Of a stretch of DNA of 64,000 bases, positions 17,931-27,386 are shown in pieces. This DNA is from Rhizobium leguminosarum (lineage in GTDB: Bacteria > Pseudomonadota > Alphaproteobacteria > Rhizobiales > Rhizobiaceae): positions 2,666,001 through 2,730,000 of the forward strand of contig NZ_CP016286.1 of the NCBI RefSeq assembly GCF_001679785.1, read 5' to 3'. The position numbers and the translations under genes were made by a program. Numbering within the stretch: the stretch's first letter is position 1; each line of letters starts with the position of its first letter. The notes below the pieces were generated by a model. That model was not told where the DNA came from, did not search any database, and was given only the letters and a program-made list of their open reading frames with translations.

Positions 17931-18191
17931 TCAATCGGCCGAAGGCAGGCGGCGCATGGTGAATTCGATCTGGTCGCCGTCGAGCTGGCGCCAGCTTTCC
18001 ACCTCGGTCCAGTAGGCGGCTTTCGGATATTCGTCGAACCATTCGCGCGCCTTGGCGCGTGCGTCCATGAGGCCGAGGCAATATGTCTCACGCACGAAAT
18101 GGTCCTTCTTGCTCGGGGGATTTTCCGCCCGATGTCTCGCTATCCTGCGCTTCAGGCCGTCGAAAGACGGAGGCCCTGGAACTTTTTTCAT
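17931..18191 (-). CDS. Small conserved hypothetical protein
   Basis: An 86-residue basic protein of unknown function, beginning MKKVPGPPSFDGLKRR and containing FVRETYCLGLMDARAKAREWFDEYP. There is no signal peptide or membrane segment. The start at 18191 is supported by a strong GAGGAGG ribosome site. It converges on the Na/Pi cotransporter gene, the stop codons lying 3 bp apart, and is divergent from hemF. Confidence 0.6.
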   Translation of the reverse strand: MKKVPGPPSFDGLKRRIARHRAENPPSKKDHFVRETYCLGLMDARAKAREWFDEYPKAAYWTEVESWRQLDGDQIEFTMRRLPSAD

Positions 18192-18366
18192 CACACCTAC
18201 CTCCTCGGAAAAGGTAATATCGAAATTCTCGATTTGCGAGTCGAATCTTGGAAGCGCCCAGTGCCTGCCTTGGCTTGGCGAGATGCAGCACCAACTGCTA
18301 ATCATGGCGGGCAATCAAGAATGAGCGAGTCGCCTCCGAAGGAGATGTCGACCGTCGGAGGCGTAA

Positions 18367-19278
18367 ATGGAAAGACCGGAACTGCCGATCGGCTTGCCTG
18401 ACGATATCGAAGAGAAGAAGGCTGCCGCCCGCAATTGGTTCGAGGGATTGCGCGATACGATCTGCGCCTCCTTCGAAGCCATCGAGGATGAGCTGGAAGG
18501 GCCGCTGTCCGACCAGGAGCCCGGCCGCTTCGTCGCCAAGGACTGGTCACGCGAAAACGGCGCCGGCGGCGGTGGCCGGATGTCGATGATGGAAGGCCGC
18601 GTCTTCGAAAAGGTCGGCGTCCATACCTCCACCGTCTACGGCGAATTCGCCCCGGATTTCCGCGCCCAGATACCCGGCGCCAAGGACGATCCGCGTTTCT
18701 GGGCCTCGGGCATCTCGCTGATCGCCCATCCCGTCAACCCCAACGTTCCGGCCGTACATATGAACACCCGCATGGTCGTCACCACCAGCCGCTGGTTCGG
18801 CGGCGGCGCCGACCTGACGCCGGTGCTGTCGCGCCGCCGCACCCAGGAAGACGAGGACAGCCAGCTCTTTCACAAGGCCATGGAAATCGCCTGCCGCAAC
18901 CATGCCGTTGCCGATTACGACGCCTACAAGGCCTGGTGCGACGACTATTTCTTTCTGAAACACCGCAACGAGGCCCGCGGCATCGGCGGCATCTTCTATG
19001 ACTGGCTGCATTCGAGCGAGGAAGCCGGCGGCTGGGACGCCGATTTCGCCTTCACGCGTGATGTCGGCCGGGCTTTCGCCATGGTCTATCCAAAAATCGT
19101 CCGCTCCAACTTCAATAAATTGTGGACAGAGGCCGATCGCGACGAACAATTGATCCGCCGAGGCCGCTACGTCGAATTTAATCTGCTGTATGATCGCGGC
19201 ACGATCTTCGGCCTGAAGACCGGCGGCAACGTTGAATCCATTCTCTCGTCGTTGCCCCCCGTCGTCCGCTGGCCATGA
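18367..19278 (+). CDS. hemF: Oxygen-dependent coproporphyrinogen III oxidase
   Basis: HemF decarboxylates coproporphyrinogen III to protoporphyrinogen IX using oxygen, in heme synthesis. The 303-residue protein contains the family blocks [29 protein letters not shown] (read in parts), [30 protein letters not shown] and the C-terminal [23 protein letters not shown]. It is a stand-alone plus-strand gene, functionally related to the cytochrome bc1 and heme-uptake genes in this window but not linked to them. Confidence 0.96.
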   Translation: MERPELPIGLPDDIEEKKAAARNWFEGLRDTICASFEAIEDELEGPLSDQEPGRFVAKDWSRENGAGGGGRMSMMEGRVFEKVGVHTSTVYGEFAPDFRAQIPGAKDDPRFWASGISLIAHPVNPNVPAVHMNTRMVVTTSRWFGGGADLTPVLSRRRTQEDEDSQLFHKAMEIACRNHAVADYDAYKAWCDDYFFLKHRNEARGIGGIFYDWLHSSEEAGGWDADFAFTRDVGRAFAMVYPKIVRSNFNKLWTEADRDEQLIRRGRYVEFNLLYDRGTIFGLKTGGNVESILSSLPPVVRWP

Positions 19279-19381
19279 AACTGTGATATCTCATCGATAA
19301 ATTCGAGGTGATAGACCTTCACGAAAACTCAGTGCGTCCTAACTTTGTATGTATGTGCGTAACAATCGGAGGAGGATTGTC

Positions 19382-19651
19382 ATGACGATACAAAGTGGCT
19401 CGCCTGCGTCCGCGGATGTCCAGGAAACATCCCGCACGATCGACACCCCGGAGTTTCTAACGCGCATCGCCGAGCAACTCAGGACGAAGAGCGGCTCGGA
19501 TCTGCCGCTTTCCTGCTTCATCGAGCAGGTCAAGCTGCAACTGGCCGGCGGAAAGTCGCCGGAACAGCTGCAGAACGAAGCAGCGGCCGCCAACAGCAAC
19601 ATGCCCCGCCATCTCTTGGATACCTACAAAGCCTGGGCAATGCCCGACTGA
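19382..19651 (+). CDS. Small hypothetical protein
   Basis: An 89-residue soluble protein of unknown function: MTIQSGSPASADVQETSRTI, then a helical segment DTPEFLTRIAEQLRTKSG and LQLAGGKSPEQLQNEAAAANS. The ATG at 19382 sits 8 bp after a GGAGGAGG ribosome site, which decides the start. It appears independent of hemF. Confidence 0.6.
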   Translation: MTIQSGSPASADVQETSRTIDTPEFLTRIAEQLRTKSGSDLPLSCFIEQVKLQLAGGKSPEQLQNEAAAANSNMPRHLLDTYKAWAMPD

Positions 19652-19765
19652 CACGGCCTTTACTGGCCGGCATGTCGATGCCGGCCGGAACCTTCCCTCC
19701 CCCCGCACATTCATAAATCGCGTAAGATCGCGATCGTCGTTGTGTTTCGAACAGAGGAGAAGACC

Positions 19766-19951
19766 ATGCGACTTTTCGAATGCGGCACTCTCGTTCCGGG
19801 CTGCGCCTGGCATACAAGGGCAGATAGCGACGCCGAGGTCGTCCGCCGTGCCGTCGAGCACCTGAAAAATGCTCACGGCGAAACCACGGTCCGCGAGAAC
19901 ATGGTGGATAATATCAAAGCTCGTATTCGCGACGAAGTGAACGCAGCCTGA
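19766..19951 (+). CDS. DUF1059 small protein
   Basis: A 61-residue protein of the DUF1059 family: MRLFECGTLVPGCAWHTRAD (with the CxxxxPGC pattern), then AVEHLKNAHG and a C-terminal charged helix. The paired Cys and His residues suggest a small metal-binding or zinc-ribbon-like fold, an inference. A GAGGAGAAG ribosome site precedes the ATG at 19766. Its stop codon abuts the 3' end of the opposing cca gene, with no gap. Confidence 0.75.
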   Translation: MRLFECGTLVPGCAWHTRADSDAEVVRRAVEHLKNAHGETTVRENMVDNIKARIRDEVNAA

Positions 19952-21205
19952 TTATTGCACGCGGTCCTGCAACCGGGCGAGCAGCGCCGCCCGGTCGGAA
20001 ACGAAGTTTTCCTCCACCCATTGGTTTTCCAGACCGGCCAGCAGCTCGCCGACGCGCGGGCCGGAGGCGATTCCTGCCGAAATCACGTCGCCGCCATTCA
20101 GCGGAAACCGAGGCTTCTGCCACTGCACTGCCCTGTCCAGCAGCTTGATGAGCCGCGCCGACCGTGCCATCTCGTCGAAATCGACTTCAGCCTTGCCGCG
20201 CGCAACCGCAAGCGCCAGCTTCAGCCGTGTCGTGATGCCGTCGGCGCCGTTGCGGTAAAGCAACCGTTCGAAGGCCGCCGACGACATCTCGTCATTAACC
20301 GGCGCTGCCGTTGACCACGCCTTGAGAGTGGCCGCTTCCGCATTCGAGAGCTTGAGCCGGGCGGCAAGCGCCTCCATGCGCGCCGCATCGGGCGGCACGA
20401 TCGCCGCAAGACGCAGCAGCGGATCGGGCGTCCAGACGAGCGCCTTTTCGGTGGCGATCAGCGAAGGGATCGCATCGATCCCCCATCGCTCCGACTCCGG
20501 CAGGATTTCCGTCAGAACCGCCACCTGCCGCATCCAGAGCAGCGCGCGGCCAGGATCGTCGGCGCCAAGCAACTTTCGCAGTTCAGACCAGACGCGTTCT
20601 GCCGAAAGCGTCGTCAGTTTCGAACGCGCGACGGAACACGCCTTCAGCCCCTCGGCATCCGGCCGCCCGGAACCGTAATAGGCAAAGAAGCGGAAGAAGC
20701 GCAGGATACGCAAATGATCCTCGGCAATACGCCTTGCGGCATCGCCGATGAAGCGGATGTTGCGCGTCTCGATGTCGGCAAGCCCGCCGACGAGATCCAC
20801 CACCTCGCCCCCCGCATCGGCATAAAGCGCGTTGATCGTCAGATCCCGTCGTTCGGCGTCTGCCTTCCAGTCGGTGCTGAAGGCAACCTTGGCATGGCGT
20901 CCGTCGGTCTCGACGTCGGTGCGAAGGGTCGTCACCTCGAAGGGCTTGCCGTCGATGACGAGCGTCACCGTGCCGTGCTCCAGGCCGGTTGGGACTGCCT
21001 TGATGCCGGCCGCCGCCGCCCGCTCCATCACCGCCTCCGGTCTGAGTGTCGTGGCTATGTCGACATCATTGACCGGCAGGCCCATCAGGCTGTTGCGCAC
21101 CGCTCCGCCAACCACCCGCCCTTCCCCGCCATCGGCGTTGAGAAGCACTAAAATCCGGCCGAGGGCTGGGTCGCGGAACCATGCTTGGTCGGCGATGCCG
21201 GTCAT
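19952..21205 (-). CDS. cca: CCA-adding tRNA nucleotidyltransferase
   Basis: A class II nucleotidyltransferase that adds or repairs the 3' CCA end of tRNAs (or a poly(A) polymerase of the same family). The 417-residue protein has the G-G and D-x-D motifs in RVVGGAVRNSLMG and NDVDIATTL, then RRDLTINALYAD and the EDHLRILRFFRFFAYYG segment. Its ATG overlaps the stop of the upstream NUDIX gene (ATGA at 21202-21205), making it the last gene of a coupled three-gene operon. Confidence 0.92.
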   Translation of the reverse strand: MTGIADQAWFRDPALGRILVLLNADGGEGRVVGGAVRNSLMGLPVNDVDIATTLRPEAVMERAAAAGIKAVPTGLEHGTVTLVIDGKPFEVTTLRTDVETDGRHAKVAFSTDWKADAERRDLTINALYADAGGEVVDLVGGLADIETRNIRFIGDAARRIAEDHLRILRFFRFFAYYGSGRPDAEGLKACSVARSKLTTLSAERVWSELRKLLGADDPGRALLWMRQVAVLTEILPESERWGIDAIPSLIATEKALVWTPDPLLRLAAIVPPDAARMEALAARLKLSNAEAATLKAWSTAAPVNDEMSSAAFERLLYRNGADGITTRLKLALAVARGKAEVDFDEMARSARLIKLLDRAVQWQKPRFPLNGGDVISAGIASGPRVGELLAGLENQWVEENFVSDRAALLARLQDRVQ

Positions 21206-21852
21206 GCATAAAGCCTTTCGTAAAGCGTGCGGACGATGCCGGCGGTGATGCCCCAGATCATTCTGGTTTCATAGGGCACGCGGTAGAAATGCCGGTCGAT
21301 GCCGTCGATGACACGTCTGTCGCGGGTGTGATTGGCAGGATCCATCAGGAAGGAAAGCGGCACCTCGAACACGTCGTCCACCTCGGTCGGGTTCAGCGTC
21401 AGCGCAAAGCCCGGCGTGACGACGCCGAGCACCGGCGTAATGCGGAAGCCCGTCGAGGCAAGGTAATTCGGCAGCCGCCCGACGGTTTCGACGAAGGAAC
21501 CGGCCAGGCCGATCTCCTCTTCCGTTTCTCGGATCGCCGCCATTTCGGGCGAGATATCGGCGGGATCGATCGAGCCGCCGGGAAAGGCGATCTGCCCGGA
21601 ATGTTTGCGCAGCGTCGCCGTGCGCTTGGTGAAGATCACATGCGCCTCCTCGCCGTCGTCGACGACGGGCACGAGCACGGCGGCGTCGCGCAGCTTGAAG
21701 GTCTCGACCTCGGCCACGATATCGGGATTGAGGATGTGGTCTCCATGATCGCGCCAGGCATGGTCGACCGGCCCGCCATTCTGGTTAAGCGCGCGGCGGC
21801 GGAATTCAGCTGCGGAAAACAGCGGATAACGGTGGGTGATCGCATCATTCAT
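21202..21852 (-). CDS. NUDIX hydrolase, CoA pyrophosphatase type
   Basis: A 216-residue NUDIX protein of the NudL/CoA pyrophosphatase group. The NUDIX box is complete (GGSIDPADISPEMAAIRETEEEIGL, in two parts: GGSID and the REx2EE segment), preceded by the group-specific KRTATLRKHSGQIAFPGG. CoA or acyl-CoA is the expected substrate. The ATG at 21852 overlaps the DUF1285 stop (ATGA at 21849-21852), and a TTG two codons earlier is less likely. Middle gene of DUF1285-NUDIX-cca. Confidence 0.9.
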   Translation of the reverse strand: MNDAITHRYPLFSAAEFRRRALNQNGGPVDHAWRDHGDHILNPDIVAEVETFKLRDAAVLVPVVDDGEEAHVIFTKRTATLRKHSGQIAFPGGSIDPADISPEMAAIRETEEEIGLAGSFVETVGRLPNYLASTGFRITPVLGVVTPGFALTLNPTEVDDVFEVPLSFLMDPANHTRDRRVIDGIDRHFYRVPYETRMIWGITAGIVRTLYERLYA

Positions 21853-22472
21853 CGGCAAAGCGCATCCAGTTCGTCGGCCGGCATCATCGCAAAGACCTCT
21901 CCGGCGGAGCGGACGGCGAACATCGCCTGTCCCTCGACCTCGAGCGTCTCCCCGAGCGCCACCAGTTCATACATCACCGCACGCGACACCAGCGCCTCCA
22001 GCCGCCCGCGCACATGCAGATAGGGTTTCAATTCGGCATTCGCGCCCGCAATGGCAAAGCGCAGCCGATGCTCTCCTCCCGCCTCCACCACATCACCGAC
22101 ATTGGTGCGGAAGGTCAGCACCTGCTGGCCTTGCCCCTCCGTCACGCTCATCTCCACGGCGATGAAAGGAGCGTCAACGACCCTTATACCGACCTTTTCC
22201 ACAGGAGTTACGAGATAGGTCTTCTGGTCGTCATCTTTTCTTAAAACCGTCGAGAACAGCCGCACCAACGCCGGTCGGCCGATCGGCGTGCCCATGTAGA
22301 ACCAGGTACCATCAGCCCGGATTTCCATGTCGATATCGCCGCAGAAAGGCGGATTCCACCGCTCGACCGGCGGTAATCCTCGTTTTTTGCCGGCATTTTC
22401 CTGAGACGCGCGCGAAATCAGTGCGGCAAGTCCCGCCGCATCCGCCTGTCCGCTGATTTCCTCGGCTGCCAT
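21849..22472 (-). CDS. DUF1285 protein
   Basis: A 207-residue soluble protein of the DUF1285 family, whose role is unknown. Recognisable blocks are PPVERWNPPFCGDIDMEIRADGTWFYMGTPIGRPALVRLFSTVL (in parts), VEKVGIRVVDAPFIAVEM and PYLHVRGRLEALVSRAVMYEL. It is the first gene of the coupled operon with the CoA-type NUDIX hydrolase and cca, a neighbour arrangement seen across Rhizobiales. It is divergent from the moxR gene, so the 158-bp gap must hold both promoters. Confidence 0.85.
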   Translation of the reverse strand: MAAEEISGQADAAGLAALISRASQENAGKKRGLPPVERWNPPFCGDIDMEIRADGTWFYMGTPIGRPALVRLFSTVLRKDDDQKTYLVTPVEKVGIRVVDAPFIAVEMSVTEGQGQQVLTFRTNVGDVVEAGGEHRLRFAIAGANAELKPYLHVRGRLEALVSRAVMYELVALGETLEVEGQAMFAVRSAGEVFAMMPADELDALCR

Positions 22473-22630
22473 TCTTCCGTCCCGGTTTGTCCTTAACGAA
22501 GTAAAGTCACGAGATAGTCATTCGCAACGAACTTGTCAGCCCGTCACATCTCCATAACTCTATCGGGCATGAGGCACATGTTTAAGTCCGCCGATTCGCT
22601 GCCGAATGATTTCAGCCGTTGGAGATACGC

Positions 22631-23641
22631 ATGGGTATGATGAAGACAGAAGCCAGCCTCGATGAAAAGGCGATCGTCGCCGCCGCCGAAAAGGCGCTCT
22701 CCGATATCGCCGCCATCCGCGGTGAAGTCTCGAAAGTAATCTTCGGCCAGGAAAGCGTCGTCGAGAACACCATTCTCGCCGTGCTGTCAGGCGGCCATGC
22801 CCTGCTCGTCGGCGTTCCCGGCCTTGCCAAGACCAGACTGGTGACGACGCTCGGCGAGGTGCTCGGCCTTGCCGCCAACCGCATCCAGTTCACGCCTGAT
22901 CTGATGCCCTCGGATATTCTCGGCTCCGAGGTGATGGACCAGGACGACAGTGGACGCCGCTCCTTCCGTTTCGTCAAGGGCCCGGTCTTCGCCCAGCTCC
23001 TGATGGCCGACGAGATCAACCGTGCCTCGCCGCGTACCCAGTCGGCCCTCCTGCAATCCATGCAGGAATACCATATCACGATCGCCGGCCAGCGTTATGA
23101 CCTGCCGGCGCCCTTCCATGTGCTTGCCACCCAGAACCCGCTCGAGCAGGAAGGCACCTATCCCCTGCCCGAAGCCCAGCTCGACCGCTTCCTGCTGCAG
23201 GTCGACGTCAATTACCCTGAACTCGCCGCCGAGCGCCAGATCCTGCTTGAGACGACGGGCCTGGGCGAAACCCGGCCGGAAGCCATCATCGATGCACAGC
23301 GGCTGCTCGAGATCCAGACCCTGGTGCGCCAGATGCCGGTGAGCGACACGGTCGTCGATGCCATCCTGGCGCTGGTGCGTTCCGCCCGCCCAGGACAGGG
23401 CAATGCCTCGACCGACAAGAATGTCGCCTGGGGCCCCGGCCCGCGCGCCGGCCAAGCGATGATGCTCTGCGCGCGTGCCCGCGCGCTCTACGAAGGCCGT
23501 CTCGCCCCGTCTCTGGACGATATCTTCGCGCTCGCCGAACCCATTCTTCAGCACCGCATGGCGCTGACTTTCGCCGCCCGCGCCGAAGGCATGTCTGTGC
23601 GTGATGTCATCGCCGGACTGGTCAAGCAGGCAAAGGGATAA
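22631..23641 (+). CDS. MoxR-family AAA+ ATPase
   Basis: A 336-residue MoxR ATPase, likely a chaperone that acts with the VWA-type proteins encoded next to it. Visible are Walker A GVPGLAKTR, Walker B LLMADEINRA, the sensor ATQNPLEQEGTYPLPEAQLDRF and the C-terminal AAA lid. The start at 22631 (MGMMKTEASL) follows a TTGGAG ribosome site. First gene of a plus-strand operon with DUF58, DUF4159 and a second membrane protein, all closely spaced. Confidence 0.92.
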   Translation: MGMMKTEASLDEKAIVAAAEKALSDIAAIRGEVSKVIFGQESVVENTILAVLSGGHALLVGVPGLAKTRLVTTLGEVLGLAANRIQFTPDLMPSDILGSEVMDQDDSGRRSFRFVKGPVFAQLLMADEINRASPRTQSALLQSMQEYHITIAGQRYDLPAPFHVLATQNPLEQEGTYPLPEAQLDRFLLQVDVNYPELAAERQILLETTGLGETRPEAIIDAQRLLEIQTLVRQMPVSDTVVDAILALVRSARPGQGNASTDKNVAWGPGPRAGQAMMLCARARALYEGRLAPSLDDIFALAEPILQHRMALTFAARAEGMSVRDVIAGLVKQAKG

Positions 23642-23654
23642 GGAAGCCGGACGC

Positions 23655-24575
23655 GTGGCATCTATCGGACAGATCGTCAACCCGACGTCAGGCAGCGATG
23701 CCCTTTCCCGCGCCAGGCAGCGGGCCGCCCTGGTGCCGGACTGCCTGGTGGAAGCCAAGCGCATCGCCAACACGGTGATCGCCGGCTGGCATGGCCGCCG
23801 CAAGCGCGGCATCGGCGAGAATTTCTGGCAGTTCCGTCCCTATGCCGAGGGCGAGAGCCTGTCGCGCATCGATTGGCGTCGCTCCGCCCGCGACGATCAT
23901 ACCTATGTGCGCGAGCGCGAATGGGAGGCAGCGCATACGATCTGGCTCTGGTGCGACATGTCGCCCTCGATGATGTACAAGTCGAGCTATGGCAGCGTCT
24001 CCAAGGAAAGCCGCGCGCTGGTCATCATGCTGGCGCTTGCCGAAATCCTCGCCCGCTCCGGCGAGCGCATCGGCTGCCCCGGCATCATGGAACCTGCCTC
24101 CGCCCGTAACGCCGCCGAACGCCTCGCAGCCGCTCTCATGCACACGCCGCTGACCGGCGGCCTGCCGGAAACGGCGATGATCCGCGGCTGGAGCGACCTC
24201 GTCCTTATCGGCGATTTCCTCGACGATGCGCCGGCAATCATGGAACGGCTCGGCCCGCTTGCCCGCCGTGGCCTGCGCGGCCACGTGGTCGAGATATCAG
24301 ATCCCGCCGAGGAGATATTCCCCTATAGCGGCCGCACCGAATTCACCGATCCGGAGAGCGGCGCCAAGCTTATCTCCGGCCGCGCCGAACATATCCGCGA
24401 GGCCTATCGCACCGCCTATCTCGCCCGCAGGGACAGCCTCGGCCAGTCGCTGCGCCATCTTGGCTGGACCTTCGCGAGCCACCGTACCGATCACCTTGCG
24501 TCGGAGGCGCTGGTCGCGGTGCACATGTATTTGTCCGGCATGCCGGCCAAGGCAACGCATGGAGGGCAGCTATGA
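23655..24575 (+). CDS. DUF58 protein with VWA-like fold
   Basis: A 306-residue protein of the DUF58 family, which partners MoxR ATPases. The family core GIGENFWQFRPYAEGESLSRIDWRRSARDD (read in parts) is intact, and WLWCDMSPSM is the MIDAS-like strand of a von Willebrand A fold. The GTG at 23655 is chosen as start because it follows moxR by 13 bp with an AAGGA site; a longer frame would overlap moxR. The 3' end overlaps the DUF4159 start by 4 bp (ATGA). Confidence 0.88.
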   Translation: MASIGQIVNPTSGSDALSRARQRAALVPDCLVEAKRIANTVIAGWHGRRKRGIGENFWQFRPYAEGESLSRIDWRRSARDDHTYVREREWEAAHTIWLWCDMSPSMMYKSSYGSVSKESRALVIMLALAEILARSGERIGCPGIMEPASARNAAERLAAALMHTPLTGGLPETAMIRGWSDLVLIGDFLDDAPAIMERLGPLARRGLRGHVVEISDPAEEIFPYSGRTEFTDPESGAKLISGRAEHIREAYRTAYLARRDSLGQSLRHLGWTFASHRTDHLASEALVAVHMYLSGMPAKATHGGQL

Positions 24576-27385
24576 ACGCCCTTCCCTTCGCTTTCGCCTA
24601 TCCCGCCATTCTCGGCGCGCTCCTTGCCTTGCCCGTCATCTGGTGGCTGCTGCGGCTGACGCCGCCACGTCCGAAGACCGAGGTCTTTCCGCCGCTGAAA
24701 ATTCTCGCCTCGGTGCTAAAGCGCGAGGAGACGCCGGCGCAAAGCCCGTGGTGGCTGACGCTGCTGCGCATGCTGCTCGCTGCCGCCATCATCCTTGCGA
24801 TCGCCGATCCGGTTTTCAATCCACGCACCAGTTCACTCGCATCAGGTGGCCCACTCGTCCTCTTCGTCGACAACAGTTGGGCGGCGGCACCCGACTGGGA
24901 GCGCCGCATCCAGACCGCCGACGCATTGATAGACGATGCCGAATCCGCCGGCACGCCAGTGTCGATCGCCTTCACCGCCGATCCGACCAACGACGCCGTG
25001 CCCGGCACCGCCGCTGCCGCCCGCGACAAGCTGCGCGCCGCCGAGCCACGACCGCTTGTGCCGGACCGCGAACGCGCCTTCCAGGCGCTGCGCGCCGCGC
25101 TGAACGGCATCAAGCCCGGTACCCTCGCCTTCCTGACCGACGGCGCCGCCGCCAAGCCCGACGACGCGACGGTGCGCAGGCTCGCCGAACTCCAATCCGC
25201 CGATCTCCGCCTGATCGAGGGCGATGCCGCGCGGACAGTCGCGATCACGGCGGCCAACAATGCGGCGGATGCCATGACCGTCAAGGTCACGCGGCTCAAC
25301 AGTGCGCAGGCCGCATCAGTAGCGCTGAACGCCGTCGATACCCAGGGCCGCTCGATCGCCAATGGCAGGGCGGATTTCCGCCCCGGCCAGAGCGTTGCGA
25401 CCAGTTCGATCACCGCCCCCTTCGAGATGCGCAACGATTTCGCGCGCGTCAGCGTCGATAATGGCGCGACGGCAGGCGCCGTCCACCTTCTCGACGACGC
25501 ATTCAAGCGCCGCCGCGTCGTCTTGCTGTCAGGTGGAGGAGGGGACGAGTTCCAGCCGCTGCTCTCGCCGCTCTATTACATCCAGCGGGCGCTGCAACCC
25601 TATGCGGATCTGATCCAACCTGCCGATTCCGATCTTTCGGTCGCAATACCAAAACTTCTCGCCAGCAATCCCTCGATCATTATCATGGCCGATATCGGCC
25701 GGCTTCCGGAGGAGACCTACGAGCCTTTGACGCGCTGGATATCGAATGGCGGCATGCTCCTGCGTTTTGCCGGCCCGCGCATGGCGGCAGCCCCTGCGGA
25801 CGATCCGCTGATCCCTGTCATCCTGCGTCAGGGAGAACGGGCGCTGGGCGGCACCTTGTCCTGGAGCGAGCCGCAGTCGCTTGCCGAATTTCCGAGTTTC
25901 GGGCCTTTCGCCGGCATAGCGCGTCCCTCCGATGTCGTCGTCAAGCGGCAGGTGCTTGCCGAACCGACACCCGATCTTGCCGAACGAACCTGGGCGAGCC
26001 TGGCTGACGGCACGCCGCTCGTGACGATGAAGCAGCTCGCCTCCGGCCAGATCGTCCTGTTTCACGTCACCGCGGAAGCGACCTGGTCCGATCTGCCGAT
26101 CTCAGGCACTTTCGTCGACATGCTGCGCCACCTCCTGCAGATATCGCGCTCGGGCGGCGTGACATCGGAGGCGCGCGGCAATACGCGGGTCTCCGAAACC
26201 CTGCCGCCATTCCGCATGCTGACGGCCAAGGGCACGCTCGTCTCCGAGACAGGATCGGCGCGGCCGCTCATTCCACAGGCCGGTGTCGAACCGACGGCAA
26301 ATTTCGACAACCCGCCCGGGCTCTACGGTTCGGAGGATGGTTTCACCTCCCTGAACGTGCTGCCCGAGAACGCCGAACTGAAGCCGATCGACACAACAGG
26401 GACCAATGCCGTGCGCGAAGGCCTGATCGGCGGCGAAAGCTGGTCTGCAAAACCCGCACTCTTTCTCGCAGCTTTCCTGCTGCTCTTGGCCGATAGCCTG
26501 ATCGTCCTCTTCATGAATGGCGCATTCTCGCGAATGCGCCCGGCTGTCCGCACCGCCGCGATGATCGCGGTCGCGGTCTGCGCCGGCTTTCTCATCCAAC
26601 CCGGCACGCTTCACGCTGACGACTCCCAACCCGGCGACGACCTCATCCTGCAAAGACTTGATAACACCCACCTCGCCTATGTCGTCACCGGCGAACAGGA
26701 CGTGGACAATATATCCGAGCGCGGTCTTGAGGGACTGACCCAGTTCCTGACTTTTCGCACGACGCTGGAGCCGGCGCCGCCCGTCGGCATCGACCTCACG
26801 AAAGACGAGCTCTCCTTTTATCCGATCATCTACTGGCCGGTTTCGGCAACGGCGCCGATGCCATCGTCGGCGGCGATCAGCCGTATCGATGCCTATATGC
26901 GCAATGGCGGCACCGTGCTTTTCGATACGCGCGATCAGATCAGCGCATTGGACAATGGCGGCAATGTCAGCGCCAACGGTGAGAGGCTGCAGGCAATTCT
27001 CGCCAATCTCGACATTCCGGCGCTCGAGCCGGTACCATCAGATCACGTGCTGACGAAATCCTTCTATCTCCTGTCGAGCTTTCCCGGTCGCTATGCCGGC
27101 AGCCCTCTCTGGATCGAGGCCCGGCAAGGCGGTCAGGGGCCGAGCGAAAAATCGGCGGCGACGGCCGACGGCGTTTCGCCGATCCTGATCACCGGCAATG
27201 ATTTCGCCGGCGCCTGGGCGATCGACGAGAACGGCGTACCGATACTGCCGACCGTGCCGTCGGATGAAACGCAGCGCGAATATGCCTACCGTTCCGGCGT
27301 CAACATCATGATGTACATGCTGACCGGCAACTACAAGACCGACCAGGTCCATGTTCCCGACCTCCTCGAACGGTTAGGACAATGA
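24572..27385 (+). CDS. DUF4159 protein with BatA-like membrane N-terminus
   Basis: A 937-residue membrane protein. Two N-terminal helices enclose the BatA-like segment (PAILGALLALPVIWWLLRLTPP, and RMLLAAAIILAIADPVF); a VWA-like region begins LVLFVDNSWAA. Two more helices near residues 630-680 precede a C-terminal DUF4159 domain of about 210 residues (ILQRLDNTHLAYVVTG, LSFYPIIYWPVS, GGTVLFDTRDQ, SFPGRYAGSPLWIEA). The domain order suggests a periplasmic sensor or assembly factor served by the MoxR ATPase. The function is not established. Confidence 0.85.
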   Translation: MNALPFAFAYPAILGALLALPVIWWLLRLTPPRPKTEVFPPLKILASVLKREETPAQSPWWLTLLRMLLAAAIILAIADPVFNPRTSSLASGGPLVLFVDNSWAAAPDWERRIQTADALIDDAESAGTPVSIAFTADPTNDAVPGTAAAARDKLRAAEPRPLVPDRERAFQALRAALNGIKPGTLAFLTDGAAAKPDDATVRRLAELQSADLRLIEGDAARTVAITAANNAADAMTVKVTRLNSAQAASVALNAVDTQGRSIANGRADFRPGQSVATSSITAPFEMRNDFARVSVDNGATAGAVHLLDDAFKRRRVVLLSGGGGDEFQPLLSPLYYIQRALQPYADLIQPADSDLSVAIPKLLASNPSIIIMADIGRLPEETYEPLTRWISNGGMLLRFAGPRMAAAPADDPLIPVILRQGERALGGTLSWSEPQSLAEFPSFGPFAGIARPSDVVVKRQVLAEPTPDLAERTWASLADGTPLVTMKQLASGQIVLFHVTAEATWSDLPISGTFVDMLRHLLQISRSGGVTSEARGNTRVSETLPPFRMLTAKGTLVSETGSARPLIPQAGVEPTANFDNPPGLYGSEDGFTSLNVLPENAELKPIDTTGTNAVREGLIGGESWSAKPALFLAAFLLLLADSLIVLFMNGAFSRMRPAVRTAAMIAVAVCAGFLIQPGTLHADDSQPGDDLILQRLDNTHLAYVVTGEQDVDNISERGLEGLTQFLTFRTTLEPAPPVGIDLTKDELSFYPIIYWPVSATAPMPSSAAISRIDAYMRNGGTVLFDTRDQISALDNGGNVSANGERLQAILANLDIPALEPVPSDHVLTKSFYLLSSFPGRYAGSPLWIEARQGGQGPSEKSAATADGVSPILITGNDFAGAWAIDENGVPILPTVPSDETQREYAYRSGVNIMMYMLTGNYKTDQVHVPDLLERLGQ

Positions 27386-27386
27386 G